Positions 18,001-25,223 of a stretch of 34,200 nucleotides of DNA are shown piece by piece. Both the position numbers and the translations under genes were made by a program. Below the pieces are notes generated by a model. The model did not search any database and was not told the DNA's origin. It was given only the letters and a program-made list of their open reading frames with translations. The DNA is from Planctomycetaceae bacterium (lineage in GTDB: Bacteria; Planctomycetota; Planctomycetia; Pirellulales; Thermoguttaceae): the NCBI GenBank assembly GCA_031256755.1, contig JAIRPZ010000319.1, positions 1 through 34,200 of the forward strand, in the 5' to 3' direction. Each line of letters opens with the position of its first letter. Position 1 is the first letter of the stretch.

Positions 18001-18627
18001 CAATTAACGGACGAAAAGTATCACCGGATTTGGACACCGCTCGGCGAAGAGACGCTGCTGGTTGACGACAAGAACGGCCATACGTTTGATGTTTCGTGGC
18101 TTTCGCGGGGAACGCGGGAACAGTTATTCATTGCACTGCGGCTGGCGTTGGCTTCGGAGTTTGCCCGGCACGGTTCGATTTTGCCGATTATTCTGGACGA
18201 CGTGCTGGTTAATTTTGATTCCCGCCGGGCGTGGACGGCGATTCAGGTATTATTAGATGTTGTCCGGCAGGGACAAGGCAGGCAGATTTTGCTGTTCACG
18301 TGCCATAAACACGTATGCCGTATGTTCCAAAAGATGGACATACCGGTTCGGATATTGCCGCCGGTGGAAGAGCCGTCACAGCCGATTCGGGTATTGCTTC
18401 CGCGTTCTGTTTTGGAAAAGCGTCAACGCCGCCGTCTTCGGAAGCGTGAGCGGAAGGCGGTGCAGGAGCGGGAACAGCGGATTGCGGAAGAATTGGCGGC
18501 AAGAGAAGAGCAGATTCGGCTGGATGCTGTTCGGCAGGCGGAGGTGCAGCGTTTGGTACTGCAAATGCAGCAGCAGGCAACCGCCGAAAAAGCCGTTGAA
18601 GCGGAACAGCAAAATCATAAACGCTAA
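15028..18627 (+). CDS. YhaN/SbcC-like coiled-coil AAA ATPase with central membrane hairpin
   Basis: A 1199-residue SMC/Rad50-type ATPase of the YhaN branch. Walker A GANEAGKST is at residues 31-39. Long coiled coils follow on both sides of a central hydrophobic pair (MIGLIVLAGLAGAACIGLGC and SPVMIVLGCVMIGSSIAF, about residues 521-575). The ABC-like signature LSRGTREQLFIALRLAL is near residue 1024 and Walker B LPIILDDVLVNFD near 1052. A basic/acidic helical tail rich in Arg, Glu and Gln closes the protein. The membrane pair replaces the zinc hook of Rad50/SbcC and is typical of YhaN. The usual SbcD/YhaO-like nuclease partner is not adjacent. Role inferred: DNA-end or replication-linked processing at the membrane. 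Start ATG 15028 (MKITSLEIERFG) matches the family N-terminus. Confidence 0.9.
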   Translation: MKITSLEIERFGLWSGLTLPQLTDGINVFYGANEAGKSTILEFIRSVLYGFGSDRQRFVRKPLAAADGSAAVRLVHASPLVISGGVLQMESPSGQYTLRRMFIPDRTGNEDQINIQTEDGSKQGSQFLRVLVAGVDEQTFNNVFAIGLDELQKLASLNDTEAAEMLFRLSVGIDRVSIVDTIRELSARRNKILNIAETESKPSQLTQLLHQREKIVTEIAETKLLVRQYIQIRNELRIVDRTAAGYEEDCHKLQKEKILYEIAKNAEPIWIRRDQIRDEIAAMGTVAAVSEEAVKQLTGIENELAERKAAYEKVKTEFQKAKKTAAELPVSEKIVKLAPRIEILLEEEPRIIELDQEIITLEKEVEKYNSQIAAEETQIRKGHYPLPKTDISAAELEPSDSVLSGSAARYHGSAEMIQSGVLEEYRTYAKAVNRSKKMLSKMQDRFTDLQHKAKELNERMKAESAKRGTPNLTEALTKATDMVQQLRRRQSIGQQMNEMLLRHKELRRINTFLLQNQALPGWMIGLIVLAGLAGAACIGLGCIKIDALDPKLSPVMIVLGCVMIGSSIAFKKFSEKNNAKKLEENQRQLGFLSSQIEQAKQEVAAVDTRFPAAGSATIEMRLQEAQQEQATLEKLIPADAQRTETNRRLKLAETRLQEAKEQNTSAVKHWNDWLRRTGLPHDWTPARIKDYIDHCDVLGDLRKEIEKRSDLLRQRIKDIKMLTNRIDHLVSEINLNVPDGESYVQIFARIRKRLEENNAAVQKRTKFIAGIKAFRRMRRKVESDLDKAKDKEKDILRKFGVKTPEELQTLHRRYLQYRRLLTQEQGIQRELDAAIGNFCTEKMIGNLLEPRIARRLLEQKAEAEQIRQMNAEEKVELPDNSFAEELAALEPLPPLDDLLKETVKRIEAASARLHGELQMRGQLTEQLKQMTEDRTPVLKQRELAVINEKIRSAIYDWQVYAVCARMLDEIRTAYERDRQPRTLSEASELLKQLTDEKYHRIWTPLGEETLLVDDKNGHTFDVSWLSRGTREQLFIALRLALASEFARHGSILPIILDDVLVNFDSRRAWTAIQVLLDVVRQGQGRQILLFTCHKHVCRMFQKMDIPVRILPPVEEPSQPIRVLLPRSVLEKRQRRRLRKRERKAVQEREQRIAEELAAREEQIRLDAVRQAEVQRLVLQMQQQATAEKAVEAEQQNHKR

Positions 18628-18721
18628 AAGGCAGAGACGTTGCCGCCGGTGAGATATCGCCCTCTTCCTTTTTATCCGTTTTCCCGTATCATGGACGGCA
18701 TTGACTTTTTAGCAGTATCCG

Positions 18722-19129
18722 ATGGAAACGAAACCGCTGAATTACGTGATGCATCAAGTTACCGATCAGAAATGGACGGTTGCCGTTCTTCTCTTGGCAG
18801 AATCCGGCTTTTTGCTGACCGTATGGAATTGCGACGGCTGGATTTCGGTCTTGTCCGCTTTTTTTCTGCTTTCTGCGGTCGTTTGGCATGTGTTTGTGCC
18901 GGTCAGATTCGAAATCAATTCCAGCGGCATTATCCGGTCTGTTTTCGGAAGAAAATGGTTTGTCAGTTGGAAAGACATTCGTGCCTATCAAATCAGACGC
19001 AACGGACTGCTGCTTTTACCGCAAAAGGAACGTTTCCCGCTGGAACCGCTGAATGCATTTTTCCTGCCCGTTCCGAAAGATTTAATGACAGCCGTCCTTT
19101 ATCGGTTCCGGCTGCTTGCCGGAGAATAA
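18722..19129 (+). CDS. Small membrane protein with PH-like domain
   Basis: 135 residues. Two hydrophobic segments (TVAVLLLAESGFLLTVW and ISVLSAFFLLSAVVWHVFV) are followed by a short beta-rich part (FEINSSGIIRSVFGRKWFVSWKDIRAYQI) resembling bacterial PH/YcxB-like domains. No catalytic motif is visible. It begins 94 bp after the YhaN-like gene on the same strand and ends 3 bp before the next gene, which suggests one transcript. Function unknown. Confidence 0.75.
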   Translation: METKPLNYVMHQVTDQKWTVAVLLLAESGFLLTVWNCDGWISVLSAFFLLSAVVWHVFVPVRFEINSSGIIRSVFGRKWFVSWKDIRAYQIRRNGLLLLPQKERFPLEPLNAFFLPVPKDLMTAVLYRFRLLAGE

Positions 19130-19132
19130 TAT

Positions 19133-19387
19133 ATGGAACGTACACCGTATCAGAAGAAAATCATTGAACGTTATTATGACCATAAGAAAACAATTATGTC
19201 GCAAAAGTTAGGCGAGTTGACGACGGAACTCTATCTTGCAGACGAAAACAAGCGGCAGCCCATTTGGAAACGGGTGGCGGCGGCGTTGGCGCAGTTAGGA
19301 GTCAACGAGGTCTCCATTGAGCAATTGGTGAATATGAACAATCCGTCCAAACTGGCGGAGTTTATCCAAAAAAACAGATTGTCGTGA
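19133..19387 (+). CDS. Small conserved-looking helical protein of unknown function
   Basis: 84 residues, charged and mainly helical (YQKKIIERYYDHKKTIMSQKLGELTTELYLA). It has no membrane segment or known motif. The short 3-bp gap to the upstream PH-like gene argues for real translation and coupling. I recall similar small proteins in planctomycete genomes but cannot name a family. Confidence 0.7.
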   Translation: MERTPYQKKIIERYYDHKKTIMSQKLGELTTELYLADENKRQPIWKRVAAALAQLGVNEVSIEQLVNMNNPSKLAEFIQKNRLS

Positions 19388-19419
19388 AACGAATCAAACC
19401 GGAATTGAACGCCCCCTAG

Positions 19420-19448
19420 TTTACATTCCTGTTTCTTTCCGGTACAAT
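19420..19448 (+). promoter_or_regulatory. Promoter for fba
   Basis: TTTACA (19420-19425), 17-bp spacer, TACAAT (19443-19448). Start expected near 19455; leader about 49 nt to ATG 19504. The track start 19447 lies within the -10 box. Confidence 0.7.
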
Positions 19449-19503
19449 GGGACATACAGATTCAATTTTTGCACTCCTCAAAACGGGAGAATCAAACAAC
19501 CCA

Positions 19504-20520
19504 ATGATTGTTACAACGAAAGACCTTTTCCAACATGCCTACGGGAAATATGCCGTCGGTGCTTACAATATCAACAACCTCGAACAAACCGTTGGCTTGT
19601 TTCGCGGAAACCTCGGCAAAAAAGGTGCCAACGAAGACCCGGTTGACGGAAAAATCAGCGCACCGTTCATCATCCAAATCTCCCGCGGCGCAAGAGCGTA
19701 CAGCGACAAACGTATGCTTGAAGCATTGATACGGTCTGCCGATCAGGTCTTCCCGGAAGCCGTTTTTGCCGTTCATCTCGATCATGGCACAGAAGAAGCG
19801 TGCTACGACTGCATTGACAGCGGTTTTTACAGTTCCGTCATGATTGACGCTTCCCACCATGAATTTGCTGAAAATGTCGCAACGACCAAACGGGTTGTCG
19901 ACAAAGCCCACGCAAAAGGGATCGTTGTCGAAGCCGAACTCGGACAACTCGGCGGAGTCGAAGAAGACGTTGTCGGCAGCGTGAAATTGACCGATCCCGC
20001 CCAAGCCGCTGAATTCATTGAAAAAACCGGTGTCGATTCGCTGGCCGTTGCTATCGGAACTTCGCACGGTGCTTTCAAATTCTCCGGCAAACAGGGGTTG
20101 CATTTTGACGTTCTTGAAAAGATTCAAAAAGCGATTCCGAAAAATTTCCCGCTGGTGATGCATGGCAGTTCGAGTGTGCCGCACGAGTGGGTTGAACGGA
20201 TTAACAAGGCAGGCGGGAAACTGAAAGATGCAAGCGGTGTGGACGAAAAACAGTATCTGCCGGCAGCAAAACTCGGCGTAACGAAAATCAATATCGACAC
20301 GGACGGGCGGCTGGTTTGGTGTGCGATTCACCGTGAACATTTTCGGGACAAGCCGGAAGATTTTGATCTTCGCCCGGCGGGCAAAACCTTTATGCAGGCG
20401 TATGCGGAGTATATCATTCACAAGAACGAAATGCTCGGCAGTACCGGTCAACTGGAAGGAGTCCGCTCTGCGTTGTCCGGCGGTAAAAAATCTGCATGCG
20501 GATGTTGCTGCGGAAAGTAA
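19504..20520 (+). CDS. fba: Class II fructose-bisphosphate aldolase
   Basis: Zinc-dependent cytosolic aldolase interconverting fructose-1,6-bisphosphate with DHAP and glyceraldehyde-3-phosphate in glycolysis and gluconeogenesis. 338 residues. Visible are the N-terminal AYGKYAVGAYNINN, zinc-ligand motif HLDHGT, EAELGQLGG, the GTSHGAFKF phosphate-binding loop, VMHGSSSVP with a further zinc histidine, and KINIDTDGR. Length and ordering fit the class IIB group. An unusual C-terminal tail SACGCCCGK adds four cysteines in five residues. Start ATG 19504 follows the family N-terminus and the promoter position. A strong terminator hairpin lies just after the stop. Confidence 0.95.
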   Translation: MIVTTKDLFQHAYGKYAVGAYNINNLEQTVGLFRGNLGKKGANEDPVDGKISAPFIIQISRGARAYSDKRMLEALIRSADQVFPEAVFAVHLDHGTEEACYDCIDSGFYSSVMIDASHHEFAENVATTKRVVDKAHAKGIVVEAELGQLGGVEEDVVGSVKLTDPAQAAEFIEKTGVDSLAVAIGTSHGAFKFSGKQGLHFDVLEKIQKAIPKNFPLVMHGSSSVPHEWVERINKAGGKLKDASGVDEKQYLPAAKLGVTKINIDTDGRLVWCAIHREHFRDKPEDFDLRPAGKTFMQAYAEYIIHKNEMLGSTGQLEGVRSALSGGKKSACGCCCGK

Positions 20521-20541
20521 AGGAGTTGTGCTTCGGCAGTT

Positions 20542-20571
20542 CCGCCGGTTTGTACCGGCGGTTCAATTTTT
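20542..20571 (+). terminator. Intrinsic terminator after fba
   Basis: CCGCCGGT-TTGT-ACCGGCGG forms a perfect 8-bp GC-rich stem, followed by TTCAATTTTT on the plus strand. It separates fba from the convergent folE, whose stop codon lies inside the T-rich tail. Confidence 0.8.
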
Positions 20572-21168
20572 GTTGATGAGCGAAAGGATTTCAGCCCGGC
20601 TCGATGGATTTTTCAGAAAACCGCCGCGGAGCGCAGAGGTGATACAAAGAGACCCCGGCTTCTTCACCCCGCGAACCGTCATGCACGTGTGAGTGGCTTC
20701 AATCACAACAGCAACGCCTTTCGCTTTTAATTCCCGGTATAACAATTCGGCAATGTTTTCCGTTAAACGTTCCTGAACTTGCGGACGGCGGGAGAATACT
20801 TCCACGACTCGTGCAAGTTTGCTTAACCCGATAACGCGTCCGTCGGGAATATAACCGATATGGACTTTTCCGGTGAACGGCATTAAATGATGTTCACATG
20901 TGCTGTTAAAACTGATGTCGCGGACAATAACGATTTCGTTGTAGTTCTCTTTGAAGAACTTTTTTGTATAAACAGCCGGATCATCGTGCAGTCCGCCGAA
21001 CATTTCCTGATACATTCGGGCAACCCGCTGCGGTGTTTCGAGCAGTCCCTCCCGATCAGGATTTTCCCCGACGGCAATGAGTATTTCGCGTACAGCGGCG
21101 GCAATTCGTTTTACGTCAATGGTGTTTTTACGCAGTGCCTTTTTTCCGGCTGATATTTTTTCGGTCAT
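20563..21168 (-). CDS. folE: GTP cyclohydrolase I
   Basis: Converts GTP to 7,8-dihydroneopterin triphosphate, the first step of folate (and possibly queuosine) synthesis. 201 residues. The zinc site CEHHLMPF and the second zinc cysteine in HTCMTVRG are present, as are [32 protein letters not shown] and the N-terminal [18 protein letters not shown]. All hallmark residues are intact. It is convergent with fba and divergent from the ABC ATPase gene. Confidence 0.97.
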   Translation of the reverse strand: MTEKISAGKKALRKNTIDVKRIAAAVREILIAVGENPDREGLLETPQRVARMYQEMFGGLHDDPAVYTKKFFKENYNEIVIVRDISFNSTCEHHLMPFTGKVHIGYIPDGRVIGLSKLARVVEVFSRRPQVQERLTENIAELLYRELKAKGVAVVIEATHTCMTVRGVKKPGSLCITSALRGGFLKNPSSRAEILSLINKN

Positions 21169-21198
21169 TATTTTTGAAAAGAAAACAGTGTTGCGTAT

Positions 21199-21207
21199 AT
21201 TTTAACA
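21199..21207 (-). promoter_or_regulatory. Extended -10 promoter for folE
   Basis: Minus strand TGTTAAAAT (TGn plus TAAAAT). No clear -35. Leader would be about 24 nt. Confidence 0.45.
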
Positions 21208-21350
21208 AAAAAACCGTCCGAAAGGGTATATGGCGAATCGTTCAGTGTATTTGGAAACGTCCAGATACCTGCCCATCCCCCCTCTTGATTTTGAAGACGG
21301 ATTTTGGAAAATAGTACGTCTTGTTTTGAAATGAGAGGAGAGACCAAAAT

Positions 21351-22085
21351 ATGTCCGAAACGATGATTGAAGCCGCCGGATTAACAAAATATTACGGAGA
21401 GTTTGCCGCCATCGACAACGTCAGTTTTTCCATTAACAAAGGTGAAGTCGCCGCATTTCTCGGTCCGAACGGAGCGGGGAAAAGCACCTCCATGAAACTG
21501 CTGACCGGTTATCTTGCCGCAACAAAAGGTACCGCTAAAATTGCCGGCTATGATATGGCAACAAACCGTATTGCCGGCGCAAGAAAACTCGGCTACCTGC
21601 CCGAAAACGGTCCGCTCTACCCGGATATGACCCCCTGTTCACTGCTCCGTTTTTTCGGCGAATCACGGGGAATGTCCGGCAAATACCTGAATGACCGTAT
21701 CGCCGCCGTCGTCGAACTCTGTTCACTCCGCTCTGTTTATCGCAAGCCCATCGGAAAATTATCAAAGGGCTACCGGCAGCGGGTCGGAATGGCGCAGGCA
21801 ATGCTGCACGAACCGGAAGTGCTGATTCTTGACGAACCCACCGCCGGTCTTGACCCAAACCAGATTCACGATGTCCGTGAAACACTGCGGCGCATCGGCA
21901 AAGAGAAAACTATTCTCCTTTCCACTCACATTTTGCAGGAGGTCGAAGCCGTTGCCTCGCGTGTTTTGTTCATCAACGAAGGACGCTTGGTTTTTAACGG
22001 CACCATCAGCGAGTTTTGGAAAAAAGACAAAGATCAAACCGGCAAAGACCTCGACAACCGGTTCCGTGAATTAACGAAATGTTAA
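21351..22085 (+). CDS. Orphan ABC transporter ATP-binding protein (GldA/ABC-2 type)
   Basis: 244-residue ATPase. Walker A GPNGAGKST, Q-loop region LGYLPENGPLYPDMT, signature LSKGYRQRVGMAQAML, Walker B VLILDEPTAGLDPNQ and switch STHILQEVEA are all intact. GYLPE and GLDPNQI resemble GldA-type ATPases that normally work with ABC-2 permeases and a GldG-like protein. Here the gene is alone: upstream folE is divergent and downstream hisH convergent, 25 bp away. At 244 residues it lacks the C-terminal ~50 residues of GldA. A good Shine-Dalgarno AGAGGAGAG precedes the ATG. It probably pairs with a permease encoded elsewhere. Confidence 0.9.
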   Translation: MSETMIEAAGLTKYYGEFAAIDNVSFSINKGEVAAFLGPNGAGKSTSMKLLTGYLAATKGTAKIAGYDMATNRIAGARKLGYLPENGPLYPDMTPCSLLRFFGESRGMSGKYLNDRIAAVVELCSLRSVYRKPIGKLSKGYRQRVGMAQAMLHEPEVLILDEPTAGLDPNQIHDVRETLRRIGKEKTILLSTHILQEVEAVASRVLFINEGRLVFNGTISEFWKKDKDQTGKDLDNRFRELTKC

Positions 22086-22110
22086 TACGGTTTTGCGGTT
22101 TTGCATCCGC

Positions 22111-22749
22111 TTATCCGTAAGATCGGCTTATAAAATTCGCAAGGAGATTTAAGCCGGTTTTGCCTGATTTTTCCGGGTGAAATTGTGCGGCAACAATGTT
22201 CTTGCAGCGCAGAAGAGAAGCAAACGAAATACCGGCATATTCCGTTGTTGCCAAAATATTTACCGGATTTTCCGGTACCGGATAAAAACTGTGGACAAAG
22301 TAAAAGTCGCTGCCGTTTGAAATCCCTTTGAGAAACGGATCCGCAGCGTTTTCTTCACTCCATGAAACGGAGTTCCAGCCGATTTGCGGAACTTTGTCCC
22401 AGCGGTTTGCCGGCTGAAATTTGACGACATTTCCCGGCAGAAGACCGAGCATCTCCGTACCGCCGTCTTCTTCGGAGAAATCAAGCAGCACCTGCATGCC
22501 GACACAAATGCCGAGCAATGGCGTTTCGGCTTGAACGGCATAACGCAGAGCCGCATCGAGTCCGGTACGGCGGAGATTGACCATAGCGGCACCGGCGGCA
22601 CCGACCCCCGGAAAAATAATGCGGTCAGCCGCCGCAACTATTTGCGGATCGGATGTTACGATCCCGTCGGCTCCAATCGTGCGGAGTGCCAATCGGACGC
22701 TGGTTAAATTACCGGCTCCGAAGTCAACGATGGCTAATTTTTGCGGCAT
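22111..22749 (-). CDS. hisH: Imidazole glycerol phosphate synthase, glutamine amidotransferase subunit
   Basis: Class I glutaminase that feeds ammonia to HisF for imidazole ring closure in histidine synthesis. 212 residues. Nucleophile Cys in GICVGMQVL, catalytic His in AQFHPEKSG with the following glutamate, oxyanion region FPGVGA and N-terminal LAIVDFGAGNLTSV. HisF and other his genes are not in the window. Start ATG 22749 fits the family; the track start at 22863 overlaps the upstream deacetylase gene and lies before a TATAAT at 22783-22788. Confidence 0.95.
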   Translation of the reverse strand: MPQKLAIVDFGAGNLTSVRLALRTIGADGIVTSDPQIVAAADRIIFPGVGAAGAAMVNLRRTGLDAALRYAVQAETPLLGICVGMQVLLDFSEEDGGTEMLGLLPGNVVKFQPANRWDKVPQIGWNSVSWSEENAADPFLKGISNGSDFYFVHSFYPVPENPVNILATTEYAGISFASLLRCKNIVAAQFHPEKSGKTGLNLLANFISRSYG

Positions 22750-22782
22750 ACGGCGAAAACTCGATTCAGAAAATACCGTACT

Positions 22783-22788
22783 ATTATA
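22783..22788 (-). promoter_or_regulatory. -10 box for hisH
   Basis: Perfect TATAAT on the minus strand between the deacetylase stop and hisH ATG. The -35 region is poor. hisH may be both read through from the glycosyltransferase cassette and transcribed from here. Confidence 0.45.
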
Positions 22789-22801
22789 CCCGATTTCCGC
22801 A

Positions 22802-23680
22802 TTATTTCTGCGCAGCGCAGAACTCTGCCGGCTGACGCAGACCTTCAACGTTAAGAAAATCACGTTCCCGCAGCCGCCAAACGGACGTGTGAAACTTTTT
22901 ATCGCTGCCGGAACAGCACCAGCCGCTTGTGTCCGTAATATCGTCTGACGGATGGATGTTGATTTCGTATTCGCGGTTGACGGATGCCGATTGAATCACT
23001 CGAACAATTTCCGTCAAAGCGAGAACATCCATCCTGCCGGTGTCGAGAATCCCGAAATAACCTGCCGTTTGTTTGATCTTGCGGCAATTCCGATTCAGAA
23101 TCAAACGTTTCATCAAACCGGCGGGAAACCACACCGTCCAGCGTTTTCGGATTCGCCGCCAATCGCCGAATGATTCTTTCGGAATACGCAGACGGAGATG
23201 CCGCTTTCCGGCTTCCGTTTGCACAAGCGGTAAAATGTCCGGCAAAGTATGAATATGCTGATGCGAATCGAGTCCCGTCCAATTCAGAGAATACTTTTCT
23301 GTAAGATACTGCATTTTACCGAGTTGCGCATCGAGTTCCGTTTTCACCGCTTTTATGAATTCAGCGTTGCCGCCATGTCTCCAAAGACCGAGGAAACCAT
23401 AGGCGAACATACCGCCGGGGTCGGTTAATAACGATCTGCCGGCGCAGCACGGGCCGCTTGTTAAAGTAAAGTGCAGTGCCAGCGGCAATTCGGGACAATG
23501 TTCGGCGGCATGTTTTGCCGCATCCTCAGCAAACGGCATATTGACCATAAGCGAAGCGGCAAACGACACACCGCTCGTCAAGTTCCGGCTGCCGGCATCT
23601 TTGGCTAACCTGACGATAGCGGAATTGACAGCGGGCGAAAAACCAAAATCGTCCGCATTGATAATTATTGTCGGAGTCAT
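22802..23680 (-). CDS. ChbG/HpnK (YdjC-like) carbohydrate deacetylase
   Basis: 292-residue metal-dependent deacetylase of the YdjC/ChbG/HpnK family, acting on N-acetylated sugars or glycolipids. Metal and catalytic motifs: NADDFGFSPAVN at the N-terminus, ALHFTLTSGP, and LDSHQHIHTLPDI. The ATG overlaps the stop of the GT39 gene by one base (TAATG), so translation is coupled. HpnK acts in hopanoid head-group maturation, whereas ArnD, a different fold, deformylates Ara4N. By analogy this enzyme may remove an acyl group from a sugar handled by the two upstream glycosyltransferases; that step is inference. Confidence 0.9.
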   Translation of the reverse strand: MTPTIIINADDFGFSPAVNSAIVRLAKDAGSRNLTSGVSFAASLMVNMPFAEDAAKHAAEHCPELPLALHFTLTSGPCCAGRSLLTDPGGMFAYGFLGLWRHGGNAEFIKAVKTELDAQLGKMQYLTEKYSLNWTGLDSHQHIHTLPDILPLVQTEAGKRHLRLRIPKESFGDWRRIRKRWTVWFPAGLMKRLILNRNCRKIKQTAGYFGILDTGRMDVLALTEIVRVIQSASVNREYEINIHPSDDITDTSGWCCSGSDKKFHTSVWRLRERDFLNVEGLRQPAEFCAAQK

Positions 23681-25194
23681 TATTCTTTCGGCGGGACAAC
23701 GGCAGCACCGACACGCAGCGGCGGAGTCGGTGTCCAAGTGTGATACAGCAATACAACCGGTTCTTTTTGCAAAACCGCTTTCGGATAACGATGTTTCACA
23801 AACGGCGGATTTTCTCCGTAGCGATCAATATTCCAAACGATTAAACCGCCCTGTTCGTTTAAGTCCGAATCGTATGCCCACGTTCCAACCGGCGGTTCAT
23901 TATACTCGCCAATATCACGGTAAAACAGCACACTTGGTCGTTCCGGCATAGCCCAAGCCGCATAACCGGCGATAGCCCACTCGCCGCTGATATACCGGCA
24001 CGGTTCGGAAAATTGCTTATGCCAGATTTTTTCACACGCCGCTCCTAATTCCCGCAGCGGCAGCATCTTCCCTTGATAATTATGATTAAACGTTGAGCCG
24101 GCACAGAACAGTATCATTGCGGCTTCCAAAAGCAGCAAATAACGGATAACAGACGGCAGCGGAAAGCCGTTCTTGGGACGAAACGTCAGCAACGCCCAAA
24201 CGCCGAGAAACGACCACAGACACGAACCGTAAGCACCGGTTAAGTGCCGGTTGCTGATAACGGAAGCAACCATAAAGATACCGCAGGGAACAAACATGCA
24301 GTAGAAAAGGTATTGCCGGCAGCGGAACAGTATGAACGGCGGAATTTGTTCTGCTGTTAATACGCTCTCTGTATCTCTGCGTTTCCATTGCCAAACAGCA
24401 CCGAGTATCGGAAACAGCATGATCAGCGTTGGAATCCAAAATTGCGATTGGTGCAGCAAAAATTGCAGCGGGAAATAGAATCTGTCCGAGAAAGCGGAAC
24501 CGGCGTGCGAAGTCGCCGCATACCGTAACGGCGCAAAATCATGTCCATAAATCCAGATCATTTGCGGCAGAAAAAGAACTAACGCAATGAGTGCTGTCAG
24601 ATACGGTCCCGCAGTTTTCCAATGTTTACGCCCTTCTTTATGCGACAGCAAAAACGCAACAACAGCAACAGCAATGAACAGCATCGGATATTTTGCGTTC
24701 ATCCCTGCACCGACAGCAATGCCGGCAAAAATCCAATAACGCCGTTTTCCGGTTAAATAGCCCTGCCAGCAAAGATACGTTGTCAATGCATAGAAAGCGA
24801 TCAAATGCAGGTTCTGATTATAGACAAGCGACTGATAAGTGCAGAAATACGACGGCAGAAAAATGAACGCTCCGCCTAACGCCGCTTTTTCGGAAAGTAC
24901 GGTGCGTCCGAATTGCCAAACCGACCACGCCGCAAGCAGAATGCACATCTGCGCACAGATAAACGGAGCAGCGAAACTGCGGTTGGTGAGAATGTTAACG
25001 ATTTCCAAATGCCACGCTTGCAGCATCGGATGTTTCAATGTCGATAAGACCCATTCTTTGGCGGCGATTTCGTGTTCGATAACATCATCTATTCGCCAGC
25101 AGGAATGCAGCAGACAGGGCAGAATAATCCACACGGCGGCGTGAAGAAAAACGCAAGTCCAAAAAATGCCTGATTCTTTTTTCTCTGTATACAT
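23680..25194 (-). CDS. PMT/ArnT-like membrane glycosyltransferase (GT39/GT83 type)
   Basis: 504-residue polytopic membrane protein. Around ten hydrophobic segments follow an early acidic loop (SCWRIDDVIEHEIAAKEWV) typical of the catalytic Asp loop of lipid-linked sugar transferases. The segment VYNQNLHLIAFYALTTYLCWQGYLTGKRRYWIFAGIAVGAG matches the PMT_2 core, and a soluble C-terminal part follows (VGTWAYDSDLN). It would take a sugar from a polyprenyl-phosphate carrier, supplied by the GT2 gene 29 bp upstream, and pass it to an envelope acceptor. Acceptor and sugar cannot be inferred. Confidence 0.85.
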   Translation of the reverse strand: MYTEKKESGIFWTCVFLHAAVWIILPCLLHSCWRIDDVIEHEIAAKEWVLSTLKHPMLQAWHLEIVNILTNRSFAAPFICAQMCILLAAWSVWQFGRTVLSEKAALGGAFIFLPSYFCTYQSLVYNQNLHLIAFYALTTYLCWQGYLTGKRRYWIFAGIAVGAGMNAKYPMLFIAVAVVAFLLSHKEGRKHWKTAGPYLTALIALVLFLPQMIWIYGHDFAPLRYAATSHAGSAFSDRFYFPLQFLLHQSQFWIPTLIMLFPILGAVWQWKRRDTESVLTAEQIPPFILFRCRQYLFYCMFVPCGIFMVASVISNRHLTGAYGSCLWSFLGVWALLTFRPKNGFPLPSVIRYLLLLEAAMILFCAGSTFNHNYQGKMLPLRELGAACEKIWHKQFSEPCRYISGEWAIAGYAAWAMPERPSVLFYRDIGEYNEPPVGTWAYDSDLNEQGGLIVWNIDRYGENPPFVKHRYPKAVLQKEPVVLLYHTWTPTPPLRVGAAVVPPKE

Positions 25195-25223
25195 GCAATA
25201 GCGGAATAACGGGCGGAATCAAC

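Noticed and set aside
19492-20451. 319-aa ORF antisense to fba
   Set aside because: Shadow of a strongly conserved gene in the other strand; no family motif.
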